Assembly: GCA_947176745.1 (NCBI GenBank)
Contig: CAMWRV010000029.1
Span: 1-34,980, forward strand
Origin: an uncultured Muribaculaceae bacterium
GTDB lineage: Bacteria > Bacteroidota > Bacteroidia > Bacteroidales > Muribaculaceae
Direction: 5' to 3'
Length of the DNA: 34,980 nucleotides
Shown here: piece by piece, positions 16,473 to 24,429 of the stretch
How positions within the stretch are numbered: position 1 is the stretch's first letter
Layout of the letters: each line of letters starts with the position of its first letter
Notes under the pieces: generated by a model
Told to the model about the DNA's origin: nothing
Database searches by the model: none
What the model saw: the letters and a program-made list of their open reading frames with translations, nothing else
Position numbers and translations under genes: made by a program

Positions 16473-17258
16473 GTGGATAATTCATCAGACTCCGGCAGCG
16501 TTCTTGATCTGCTCCGCAGCCGTCATTCAGTGAGAAGTTACAGTGTCACGACTCTCGACGATGCTGTCAGAAACAGACTCCGCAGCGAGATAACATACAT
16601 CAACACACATGAGTCAGGACTGGCTTTCCAGTTATGTTTCGACGATGCCGCGCCGTTTCAGGGCTGGTCGCGAAGCTACGGCATGTTCAGAAATGTGCGG
16701 AATTACATGGCCGCCGTAATCGATCCGACATTTCCTGATGCGGTGGAGAGGGCCGGATATTTTGCCCAGCAGTTTGTGATCGAAGCAGTTCGTGCCGGTC
16801 TTGGAACCTGCTTTGTAGGCGGCACATATTCCGGATCACATATCGGAGCGAGAGTAGAGGTTTATGAGAAAGTGCCGTTTGTTGTCGCATTCGGCAAACC
16901 CGAGCACTCGGCCACATCTCTGCTTGCCAGGATCACTTCCGGATTCGCTCATCGCAAGACAATGACTCCGAGAGATTTCTTTGCCGGCGACGATGTGGAG
17001 TATCATGAGGTTCTTGACAGGTTTCCATGGCTTCACACTGCTCTTCAGGCTGTGGCATGTGCACCATCAGCCATGAACCGGCGCCCTGTCAGGCTGAAAA
17101 TGCGCGAAGTCGGAGGCCGCTCGCGTATTGTCGCTTTTACCGGCGACTCCGGCAAATATGCAGTTGATCTCGGCATTGCAAAATATAATGTGGCTGCCGT
17201 GGTGCCCGGAGTATGGGAATGGGGCGAGAATGCTCCGTTTATTCCTGATGCGGACTGA
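16473..17258 (+). CDS. Nitroreductase family protein (TM1586-like)
   Basis: This 261-residue putative flavin-dependent reductase opens with LLRSRHSVRSY, the FMN-phosphate-binding start common to nitroreductases. It then has NYMAAVIDPTFPDAVERAGYFAQQFVIEAVRAGLGTCFVGGTY, the standard second-helix and substrate-pocket region. A second half-repeat with QAVACAPSAMNRRPVRLKM is typical of the two-lobed single-chain TM1586_NiRdase group. The physiological substrate is unknown. The start is GTG at 16473: an in-frame stop lies 12 nt upstream and the next ATG is 70 codons in. The XRE gene follows after 52 nt on the same strand. Confidence 0.85.
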   Translation: MDNSSDSGSVLDLLRSRHSVRSYSVTTLDDAVRNRLRSEITYINTHESGLAFQLCFDDAAPFQGWSRSYGMFRNVRNYMAAVIDPTFPDAVERAGYFAQQFVIEAVRAGLGTCFVGGTYSGSHIGARVEVYEKVPFVVAFGKPEHSATSLLARITSGFAHRKTMTPRDFFAGDDVEYHEVLDRFPWLHTALQAVACAPSAMNRRPVRLKMREVGGRSRIVAFTGDSGKYAVDLGIAKYNVAAVVPGVWEWGENAPFIPDAD

Positions 17259-17286
17259 TCTGCTCAATAGATAATCGTCCGTTCAG

Positions 17287-17312
17287 AATCAATATTCACT
17301 CATAATCAATAT
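17287..17312. repeat. 9-bp direct repeat at the start of the XRE gene
   Basis: AATCAATAT occurs at 17287-17295 and again at 17304-17312, a spacing of 17 nt. The second copy runs into the ATG of the regulator, a position suited to autoregulation. Chance occurrence in an AT-rich gap remains possible. Confidence 0.5.
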
Positions 17313-17580
17313 GATGAAGGATACAGACAGTTTGTCGGGCATACTTGGGGAAATGCCTCAGGAAGTCCGGATAAGAACAAAATTGTCGTTGGCCATAGCC
17401 AACCGCATAGAGAGTCTTATGCACGAGAAAGGATACTCAAAGAAACAGTTTGCCGAGGCTCTTGGCCGAAGACCGAGCGAGATTACCAAGTGGCTAAGCG
17501 GTGAGCATAACTTCACTATCGCCACGCTTGCCCGTCTTTCGGCGTTCTTCGGAGAGCAGATCATCTCTGTTTCCGACTGA
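17311..17580 (+). CDS. XRE-family helix-turn-helix regulator
   Basis: This 89-residue cytoplasmic DNA-binding protein has an HTH_3 domain at about residues 28-85. Helices include KGYSKKQFAEALGRRPSEITKWLSGEHNFTIATLARLSAFFG, in which the second and recognition helices are easily seen. It resembles HigA-type or phage-repressor-like single-domain proteins. No toxin gene sits beside it, so an antitoxin role is not supported. It starts MM, so 17314 is an equal alternative. It follows the nitroreductase by 52 nt and converges on comEC; it might regulate itself or the nitroreductase. Confidence 0.85.
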   Translation: MMKDTDSLSGILGEMPQEVRIRTKLSLAIANRIESLMHEKGYSKKQFAEALGRRPSEITKWLSGEHNFTIATLARLSAFFGEQIISVSD

Positions 17581-17617
17581 AAATCTCAACAGAAGTGTCT
17601 TGTAACCGGACGCGATG

Positions 17618-19648
17618 TCATAATATGCTGTCATGAGACAGTCTGTACGCCCCGTCGATTCTGATGGAGTGGCATGGAATGCCGACGCTGTCGGCTTCGG
17701 CAAGCAGTGTGGCTTCTCTCTTTTTTCTTACTGTCGGATGAATCACAATGCGCCGTGGACGCGACTGTCCCACTATTTCAGAGAGTGTTTCCCTGATTCC
17801 TCCCGACAGAATGAGTATGTCGCAGTTGTCAGGAAGGTGAGGAGGTTTGGTCTCGGAGTCTGTTTTCCTTATGGTCCTGTCAATATTTAATATATGTCTT
17901 TGCGCGATTGAGCATGATGATATGCTGCCTCTGTTGAATGTCAGGCTCTTTTCTTCGCCATGTTCTCTTTCTTGATAGGCGATACTTACCGATCTGCTGT
18001 CTCTCTGAACTATCAGGTCCGACTTATTGCTTGCGCTGACAGGCGTAAGCACAGAGAATGTGAAACATAAGGCGAGAATTGCGAGACTCCATCTGTAAAA
18101 CTTCTTTCGGTTGCCTCCGAGTATTACGGCAGCCACGACGGCCATCGACAGCCATAGGACAACTGTTACGGCGGAAGGCGAGAAATTTATCGCCGAATCC
18201 GCGTTGCCGGTTATATAGTCAAGGTAGTAATTGAGCGCAGAAAGACCCGAATCAAGAATACTGCCGATTGTGTCTGTGACCATTGTTACAGGATAGATCA
18301 CCCCTGATCCGCATGCCGCGAGTAGAAGATATGCCACAGCCGCAACAAGATAAAGAGGCAGAAGAGGGAGCACAACCATGTTTGCCGGAAGAAACATGAC
18401 AGGGACCGATCCGAAATACCATGCGGAGATACACCACGTTCCGGCCGTCGCTACCCAGGTGGAAAGCACCAGTGTGTATGCTTTGAAAATATGAGGATGA
18501 CTGCGTCTGTCGATCGGAGTGAGCGGAGTCACGAAAAATATAAGCGAGGCCACACATGCGAAACTGAGCTGCAGTCCTGCGTCCATAAGCGAGGCTGGCG
18601 ATACGAGCAGAATGACAAATGTCGCCAGCAGCAGAGAGTTCCACGCTTGGTTTTTTCTCTCCATGAACACGCATATCACCATTATGACAGACATAAGAGT
18701 GGCCCGTAACGTAGAAGGCGCGCAACCGGTCAGAAATGCGTATCCGACGAGCAGCACAGCCGTTATGAGCAGTCTGTATCTGTAGAGTCCGAAGAAATTT
18801 ATGGGGAAGAGCAGCCACAGCAGAATGCCGCCGATTATCGCTACGTGCATACCGCTGAGAGCGAGTGTGTGCGATATTCCGGCGTCAGCGAAGAGTGCCC
18901 TGGTGTCGCGGTCAAGGTAGGCTCTGTCTCCCAGAAGTATAGTTATCAGAAAATACCGTGTCTCTTTACGGAGCGGAGTCTTCTCGATGAATGCCACAAG
19001 TCTGTCGCGGCACGCTGCGGAAACGCCGTATAGTGTGGCGTGGTGTCCGGTACGTATTATGCGGCTGCCGTCGCAGGTCGTAATGTATAGCAGCCTTTTT
19101 GTCTTCATCCTGTCGGCGTGTCCTGTCGTAAAATGATTTTCCGAATCGGCGATTCTTTTCAGTTGGACAGGCAGAATTATATCGTCATCCGTGACGCAGC
19201 CCACGGCATCACTTCTGACAATGATTTTCAGATTTTCGGCAGTATGTTTTCTCCCGTTGCTGTCAATCAGAGAGTTGACCTCGACGACGCATCTGTCGCC
19301 TGATGTGTCCTGATACACGTCACGCACTTTTCCTGTGGCGAACCTGAATCTGCCGGGATCACCCTCAATTACATAAGGTCTGTCGAGGTCGTAGGTGAGA
19401 ATGCCGGTGCCGATAAAGACAAGAAATATCCAAAGGTGATGATATCTGTTTATGGAATAGGCTTTTACAGGATCGCTATGCAGTCGGGAAAGAAGGAAGT
19501 ATAAAATACATCCGGCGCATATGAACAGTGGAGATGTCCACATGGACAACCCCGCGCCGGCAAGCAGTATTCCTGCGCACAGTCCGGCGAGGGGTACAAG
19601 CATAGGAGCTGTCAAGACATTCCGAGATCCTTTTTCCATATCTCCCAT
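17618..19648 (-). CDS. comEC: ComEC/Rec2-family membrane protein
   Basis: This 676-residue polytopic inner-membrane protein belongs to the DNA-uptake channel family. An N-terminal membrane pair and a DUF4131-like soluble stretch are followed by the Competence domain (about 230-500) with the signature HTLALSGMHVAIIGGILLWL and GCAPSTLRATLMSVIMVICVF. The last 130 residues keep a small alpha/beta remnant (CDILILSGGIRETLSEIVGQ, PRRIVIHPTV). They lack the HxHxDH metallo-beta-lactamase motif of Bacillus ComEC, as is usual for short Bacteroidetes forms. The start overlaps aroE by 37 nt; ATG 19639 is an alternative, and ATG 19603 would cut into the first APMLVPLAG segment. Whether the organism is transformable cannot be judged. 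Confidence 0.88.
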   Translation of the reverse strand: MGDMEKGSRNVLTAPMLVPLAGLCAGILLAGAGLSMWTSPLFICAGCILYFLLSRLHSDPVKAYSINRYHHLWIFLVFIGTGILTYDLDRPYVIEGDPGRFRFATGKVRDVYQDTSGDRCVVEVNSLIDSNGRKHTAENLKIIVRSDAVGCVTDDDIILPVQLKRIADSENHFTTGHADRMKTKRLLYITTCDGSRIIRTGHHATLYGVSAACRDRLVAFIEKTPLRKETRYFLITILLGDRAYLDRDTRALFADAGISHTLALSGMHVAIIGGILLWLLFPINFFGLYRYRLLITAVLLVGYAFLTGCAPSTLRATLMSVIMVICVFMERKNQAWNSLLLATFVILLVSPASLMDAGLQLSFACVASLIFFVTPLTPIDRRSHPHIFKAYTLVLSTWVATAGTWCISAWYFGSVPVMFLPANMVVLPLLPLYLVAAVAYLLLAACGSGVIYPVTMVTDTIGSILDSGLSALNYYLDYITGNADSAINFSPSAVTVVLWLSMAVVAAVILGGNRKKFYRWSLAILALCFTFSVLTPVSASNKSDLIVQRDSRSVSIAYQEREHGEEKSLTFNRGSISSCSIAQRHILNIDRTIRKTDSETKPPHLPDNCDILILSGGIRETLSEIVGQSRPRRIVIHPTVRKKREATLLAEADSVGIPCHSIRIDGAYRLSHDSIL

Positions 19649-20370
19649 GCGCTCTCCGCCTGTCGGTGAAGCATCTCAAGACCGTTCTTTACAATTGCGC
19701 CTCTTTCCGCGCTCTTTTTCATGAACAGAGTAATTTCAGGGTTATAGACGAGATCATAGCAGATATGATCAGGTGTCAGCGCATCATAAGGGAGTCGCGG
19801 ACAAGACCCGGTGTCCGGATGCATTCCTACAGGAGTCGTGTTGACTATCAGTTTGTGCCCGCTGATCAGATCGGCAGTGAGATCCTCATACCCGATAATG
19901 CCGTTGCCGGGGGTGCGTGAAACGAAAGTCACATCCGTATCGAGACTGCGCAGCGCATAGGCGACTGCCTTCGACGCGCCTCCGGTGCCGAGCACCAGTG
20001 CCTTCCGGTTTTCTTGTCCAAGCAGTGGCGCGAGACTGTCGCGAAATGCCGACCAGTCCGTATTATGTCCTGTCAGACGCATATTTCCCTGAATGTCGCG
20101 CTGGATACTGATGACGTTCACCGCTCCGATCGCGGCAGCCTCTTCCGAGAGGGAATCAAGAAACGGCATGATGCTTTCCTTATGCGGAATCGTCACATTG
20201 AGTCCGCACAGGCCGCTGTGCAGAGAAAGAAAATCAGGGAAATTTTCAGCCGATTCCAAAGGATAAAGGCGGTATTCCCCCGCGATGCCCTCTCTCTGGA
20301 ATTTGTTGTTGAAGTAACTTGCCGAAAAAGAGTGCCCGAGGGGAAAACCGATAAGACCGAGACTGATCAT
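19612..20370 (-). CDS. aroE: Shikimate dehydrogenase
   Basis: This 252-residue enzyme reduces 3-dehydroshikimate to shikimate with NADPH in aromatic amino acid synthesis. The substrate-binding start GLIGFPLGHSFSASYFN (Ser14, Ser16), NVTIPHKE with catalytic Lys64, and GHNTDW with the partner aspartate are all present. The NADP loop reads VLGTGGASKAVAYAL, followed by FVSRTPG. It is slightly shorter than the 272-residue E. coli enzyme. It lies 21 nt after the M13 peptidase gene and overlaps comEC, so the three are probably one transcript. Confidence 0.95.
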   Translation of the reverse strand: MISLGLIGFPLGHSFSASYFNNKFQREGIAGEYRLYPLESAENFPDFLSLHSGLCGLNVTIPHKESIMPFLDSLSEEAAAIGAVNVISIQRDIQGNMRLTGHNTDWSAFRDSLAPLLGQENRKALVLGTGGASKAVAYALRSLDTDVTFVSRTPGNGIIGYEDLTADLISGHKLIVNTTPVGMHPDTGSCPRLPYDALTPDHICYDLVYNPEITLFMKKSAERGAIVKNGLEMLHRQAESAWEIWKKDLGMS

Positions 20371-20391
20371 GTGTTGTCGGGTTGAAGAGAA

Positions 20392-22353
20392 CTACCAGAT
20401 TATAACTCTTTCTTGTCCGGGGCGGAACATCGCGTCTCCTTCTCTGATCTCAAATGCCTCGATAAATTCGTCGATATTCTTCAGAGTGACATTTACCCTG
20501 TTGACAGCAAGAGAATGCGGATCATTCTGGTTGCGCACCAGAATCTCTTCCGGTCTGATGTTGGAGGCCCACACGCCGGCATAGGCGAGATAGAACCTCT
20601 GCAGTCCGCTATATCCGTCAATGTCGGGAGCGGAAAGGTTGCCGAGATTTTCCTTGTAAGCAGTGAGCGCCACTCGCAGACCGCCCTGGTCGGCTATATT
20701 CTCGCCGAGGGTGAATTTGCCGTTGGCATGTACGCCCGGAGCGACTTCCACATTGTCGAACTGTCCGACGAGACGGTCGGTCAGAGCCTTGAATTTCTCC
20801 TCATCTTCATCAGTCCACCAGTTTACAAGATTCCCATGCATGTCATAGCGTCGGCCGCTGTCATCGAAGCCATGGGTCATCTCGTGTCCGATAACCACGC
20901 CGATCGCCCCATAGTTCTGGGCATCGTCAGCCTCGATATCGAAAAAGGGGGGCTGCAGTATTCCCGCCGGGAAGCAGATCTCGTTGGTGAGAGGGGAGTA
21001 GTATGCGTTTACCGTCTGAGGGGTCATGTACCATTCATCTTTGTCGACGGGCTTGTCCATCTTGGAATAGTTGTCGCGTGTGAACCATTCGGATGCGGCA
21101 AGCACATTTTCGAGATAAGATTTCGAAGGGTCGATGCTTATGCCGGAATAATCTTTCCATTTGTCGGGGTAGCCGATCTTGACTTTGAGTGCGGCGAGTT
21201 TCTCGAGAGCTTTCGCTTTTGTTGTGTCGCTCATCCATGCCAGAGAACTGATATGTTTGCCGAGCGCTGTGCGCAGGTTCTCGACGAGACGCACCATATA
21301 TTCCTTGTTCTCACTCGGAAAGTACTTCTTGACGTAAAGCTGTCCCACCGCCTCGCCGAACATTGAGTTCGGAATAGCCATTGCCCGTTTCCATAGCGGT
21401 TTCTTCTCTTCTATTCCCGACATGACCCTGCTGAACATCTCGAAATCGGCATCATAGAACGCATCTCCGAGCACTCCGGTAGAGGATGAGACGGCTCCGA
21501 ATGCCATCAGATCCTTTATCTGCCGGTCGGTGAGCTCGGGATAATATCTGTTTATGAATTCCATGTATCCCGGCGACGATACGTTCACCCTTTCAGGTTT
21601 GTCAAGACCTGAAAGCCTGAATATCTCTTCCCACGGGAAGTTGGGATAGTCTTCGGTGAGTTGGCCGATGGTACGCACATTGTAACCGGCAAGCGGATCG
21701 CGGCGCTCTTCTCTTGTCTTCTTGTGGCGGGCGTATTCGGTCTCGATTTCGACCACTGTCGCGCTGATGCGTTCAGCTGCCTCTCGCTCATATCCCGCAA
21801 GTTCCATTACCTTGACAATATAGTCGCGGTAGGCCGCGAGTATGCGGTCGTTTGTCTCGTTCTTCTCAAGGTAATAGTCTCTGTCTCCGAGTCCGAGACC
21901 GGCTTCCATCACGTGGAGCATGTTGATGTCGGAATCTCCCGGATCGGGGCCTACGCCGTAGCCGAAAAATGTACTGTCAAGTCCGAATGAAAGCCATGCC
22001 ACAGTCTCGGCCAGTTTTTCCTGACTGAAACTCTCGATCCGCTCGAGGATCGGCCGCAAAGGTCTGTTTCCCTCTTCGTTGCGGCGTTCCATATCCATTC
22101 CCATGGCATAGAGGTCGCTTATCTTCTGGGCGATGGTTCCTTTCACCGCTGCATCAAGGTCTTTGGAGAGAGTCTCGATCAGATGGCGCACGTTGTCGCG
22201 GGCTTCTTCGGCGAGGACATTGAACGTTCCGAACTGTGAATATTCACCCTCGATGGGGTGGCTCTTCTGCCAGCCTCCGCATGCGTGGCTGTAGAAGTCT
22301 TGTCGCGGATCGACGGTAACGTCGAGATTTTCGCGGTTTATTCCTTTTTTCAT
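20392..22353 (-). CDS. pepO: M13 family zinc metallopeptidase (PepO/neprilysin-like)
   Basis: This 653-residue oligopeptidase has the zinc site GHEMTHGFDD near residue 489 (HExxH) and the downstream glutamate motif GENIADQGGLRVAL near residue 548. The N-terminal M13_N part opens with DPRQDFYSHACGGWQKSHPI. The substrate NAYY motif is seen in QTVNAYYSPLTNEICFPAG. Many Bacteroidetes M13 enzymes carry a lipoprotein or Sec signal. This one begins MKKGINRENLDVTVDPRQD with no hydrophobic segment, and the open frame upstream of the ATG is not signal-like either, so it is probably cytoplasmic like lactococcal PepO. A 23-bp tandem repeat lies immediately upstream. Confidence 0.92.
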   Translation of the reverse strand: MKKGINRENLDVTVDPRQDFYSHACGGWQKSHPIEGEYSQFGTFNVLAEEARDNVRHLIETLSKDLDAAVKGTIAQKISDLYAMGMDMERRNEEGNRPLRPILERIESFSQEKLAETVAWLSFGLDSTFFGYGVGPDPGDSDINMLHVMEAGLGLGDRDYYLEKNETNDRILAAYRDYIVKVMELAGYEREAAERISATVVEIETEYARHKKTREERRDPLAGYNVRTIGQLTEDYPNFPWEEIFRLSGLDKPERVNVSSPGYMEFINRYYPELTDRQIKDLMAFGAVSSSTGVLGDAFYDADFEMFSRVMSGIEEKKPLWKRAMAIPNSMFGEAVGQLYVKKYFPSENKEYMVRLVENLRTALGKHISSLAWMSDTTKAKALEKLAALKVKIGYPDKWKDYSGISIDPSKSYLENVLAASEWFTRDNYSKMDKPVDKDEWYMTPQTVNAYYSPLTNEICFPAGILQPPFFDIEADDAQNYGAIGVVIGHEMTHGFDDSGRRYDMHGNLVNWWTDEDEEKFKALTDRLVGQFDNVEVAPGVHANGKFTLGENIADQGGLRVALTAYKENLGNLSAPDIDGYSGLQRFYLAYAGVWASNIRPEEILVRNQNDPHSLAVNRVNVTLKNIDEFIEAFEIREGDAMFRPGQERVIIW

Positions 22354-22376
22354 CTTTATGATTATAGCCCGGACGG

Positions 22377-22420
22377 CTTGGTTTTTGTTTATGCGGTATC
22401 TTGGTTTTTGTTTCTGCGGT
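22377..22420 (-). repeat. Tandem duplication (period 23 bp) upstream of the M13 peptidase
   Basis: Two 21-nt units, 22377-22397 and 22400-22420, differ at one base (A or C before TGCGGT on the plus strand). On the minus strand each reads ACCGCA, one variable base, then AACAAAAACCAAG. They fill most of the 76-nt gap between the ABC-F stop codon and the peptidase ATG, so they lie in its leader or promoter. Confidence 0.85.
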
Positions 22421-22429
22421 CTAAGGTAA

Positions 22430-24385
22430 TCACTTGCTGAGTTCTTCGATAAGTGAAGAGGCTTCTTCCCATCGGGTCATTGCTTCTTCAAGTGCTTTCT
22501 GTGTATTCTCATAACCCGACAATACTTCAGGGGAGGCGTCTCCGGCCGACATTTTATCTTCGAAATCTCCGAGTTTCTTCTCAAGTTCTTCGATTTCGGC
22601 TTCGGCTGCCTTGACCCCCTTTTCAGCGCGGCTCAGGGCTTTCGCGCGTTCTTTCTGCTCGGCATATGACAGCTTGCGGCTCTCCTTGCTGTCGGGTGTG
22701 GATTCCTCCGCGACATCCGGCCCGCTTCCCGATACCGGACGCTTTGTCGATTTTGTAAGTTCTAACTGATTGAGGCTGTCAAGGTTCTTCTTGCGCAGGA
22801 ATTCATATATGCCGCCTATATTCTCGCGCACTTTCCCATCTCCGAACTCATAAACTTTCTCGACAAGCCCGTCGAGGAAATAGCGGTCATGGCTGACAAC
22901 GATCACAGTGCCTCCGAAGTCTCTTATAGCCTCTTTAAGAATCTCTTTTGTCTTGATGTCGAGATGATTGGTCGGCTCATCGAGAATCAGGAAGTTCACC
23001 GGCTCAAGCAGAAGCCTTATCATGGCCAGTCGGGTCTTTTCGCCGCCTGAAAGCACTTTGACCTTCTTGTCGGAGGCTTCGCCGCCGAACATGAACGCGC
23101 CGAGAATGTCTCTGACTTTTGTCCGCATGTCGCCTGTGGCAACGTTGTCGATTGTCTCGAATACAGTGAGTTCGCCGTCGAGCATCTGCGCCTGATTCTG
23201 TGCGAAATAACCGATCTGCACGTTATGCCCGATCTTTAATGTGCCGGTATACGGAATCTCTCCCATTATACACTTCACAAATGTGGATTTTCCCTCTCCG
23301 TTTTTTCCGACAAACGCTACTTTCTCGCCTCTGCGGATTGTGAATTCTGCATGGTCGAACACCTGATGCCCGTCGTAAGCCTTTCCGACGTTTTCTGCAA
23401 TCAGCGGAAAATCGCCAGATCTGGAGGCCGGGGGGAATTTCAGACGAAGACGGGAGTTGTCGACCTCGTCAACCTCTATGGGAATGATCTTCTCAAGCTG
23501 CTTGATGCGGCTCTGTACCTGAATGGCTTTGGTGGCCTGATAGCGGAACCGCTCGATAAAGGCCTCGATGTCGGCGATCTGCTTCTGCTGGTTTTCGTAT
23601 GCGCGCATCTGCTGTTCGATGCGTTCCTTGCGGAGTTCGACAAACCGCGAGTAGTTGACTTTGTAGTCGTAGGCTTTGCCGCAGGAGATCTCGATGGTGC
23701 GTTTTGTCACATTATCGAGAAATGCGCGGTCGTGGCTGACAAGCACGACCGCCTTCGCCTTTGTCTGCATGAAATTCTCAAGCCATTGTATCGACTCTAT
23801 GTCAAGATGGTTTGTCGGCTCGTCGAGAAGCAACACGTCGGGTCTGCGCAGAAGAATCTTGGCGAGTTCGATACGCATGCGCCATCCTCCCGAAAACTCG
23901 TGGGTGGGGCGGTTGAAGTCGTCGCGGCTGAATCCGAGGCCGGTGAGTGTTGACTCGACTTCCGCATCCATATTCGAGGCTCCCTCTATGTCAAGGCGTT
24001 CGTTAAGGAATGTGAGGCGTTCGATCAGCCTGTGATATTCTTCAGATTCATAATCTTCAGATTCGGCAAGACGCATGTTGACGCTGTCGATTTCCTCTTT
24101 TATGCCGATTATGTCGTTGAAAGCCTTTTTGGTCTCGTTGATGAGAGTCGTGTCGTCAGCAAGTTTCATCTGCTGTGGCAGATAGCCGATGGTAATGTCA
24201 TTGGGTTTGCCGATCGAGCCTGATGTCGGCTCCTCCACTCCGGCGAGTATTTTCAGCAATGTGGATTTGCCTGCGCCGTTTTTGCCTGTCAGGGCTATCT
24301 TGTCTGTGTCGTTGATGACAAAGCTTATGTCGTTGAACAGGGGGCGTGCGGAAAATTCCACACTCAGGTTATTGATTGAGATCAT
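22430..24385 (-). CDS. ABC-F family ATPase
   Basis: This 651-residue soluble protein has two ABC cassettes and no membrane domain, the ABC-F plan of ribosome-binding translation factors such as Uup, YheS and EttA. Cassette 1 has GKNGAGKST (about residue 35), FSGGWRMRIELAKILL and LLLDEPTNHLD. Cassette 2 has GKNGEGKST, LSGGEKTRLAMIRLLL and LILDEPTNHLD. Between them lies a charged helical linker (RKERIEQQMRAYENQQKQ). The C-terminal 90 residues form a basic and acidic coiled coil (AEAEIEELEKKLGDFEDKM), as in Uup/YdiF-type proteins. It is probably a housekeeping ribosome-rescue or stalling factor; an antibiotic-resistance role is not supported. Confidence 0.93.
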   Translation of the reverse strand: MISINNLSVEFSARPLFNDISFVINDTDKIALTGKNGAGKSTLLKILAGVEEPTSGSIGKPNDITIGYLPQQMKLADDTTLINETKKAFNDIIGIKEEIDSVNMRLAESEDYESEEYHRLIERLTFLNERLDIEGASNMDAEVESTLTGLGFSRDDFNRPTHEFSGGWRMRIELAKILLRRPDVLLLDEPTNHLDIESIQWLENFMQTKAKAVVLVSHDRAFLDNVTKRTIEISCGKAYDYKVNYSRFVELRKERIEQQMRAYENQQKQIADIEAFIERFRYQATKAIQVQSRIKQLEKIIPIEVDEVDNSRLRLKFPPASRSGDFPLIAENVGKAYDGHQVFDHAEFTIRRGEKVAFVGKNGEGKSTFVKCIMGEIPYTGTLKIGHNVQIGYFAQNQAQMLDGELTVFETIDNVATGDMRTKVRDILGAFMFGGEASDKKVKVLSGGEKTRLAMIRLLLEPVNFLILDEPTNHLDIKTKEILKEAIRDFGGTVIVVSHDRYFLDGLVEKVYEFGDGKVRENIGGIYEFLRKKNLDSLNQLELTKSTKRPVSGSGPDVAEESTPDSKESRKLSYAEQKERAKALSRAEKGVKAAEAEIEELEKKLGDFEDKMSAGDASPEVLSGYENTQKALEEAMTRWEEASSLIEELSK

Positions 24386-24389
24386 AATT

Positions 24390-24425
24390 CAAAATTACAC
24401 AAAATTTATCGAAATGACTCATTTC
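24390..24425 (-). promoter_or_regulatory. Candidate ABC-F promoter with a palindrome at the -33 position
   Basis: The minus strand reads TAATTTTG (24397-24390), a perfect -7 match ending four bases before the ATG at 24385. At -33 distance there is no TTG. Instead a perfect interrupted palindrome GAAATGA-C-TCATTTC occupies 24411-24425. This could be an operator for an activator or repressor. Confidence 0.5.
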
Positions 24426-24429
24426 ATCA

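Noticed and set aside
17311-17580. HigA-like antitoxin of a toxin-antitoxin pair
   Set aside because: No short toxin-like gene lies on either side. The upstream neighbour is a 261-residue nitroreductase.
17618-19648. ComEC truncated by mutation at its C-terminus
   Set aside because: The short C-terminal remnant without HxHxDH is the usual form as I know it in Bacteroidetes, and the frame is intact.
20413-21366. 317-codon plus-strand frame opposite the M13 peptidase
   Set aside because: It lies wholly antisense to a gene with intact catalytic motifs and looks like codon-bias shadow.
22430-24385. Antibiotic-resistance ABC-F protein
   Set aside because: The linker and C-terminal coiled coil look like housekeeping Uup/YdiF-type proteins, and no leader-peptide attenuator was found.
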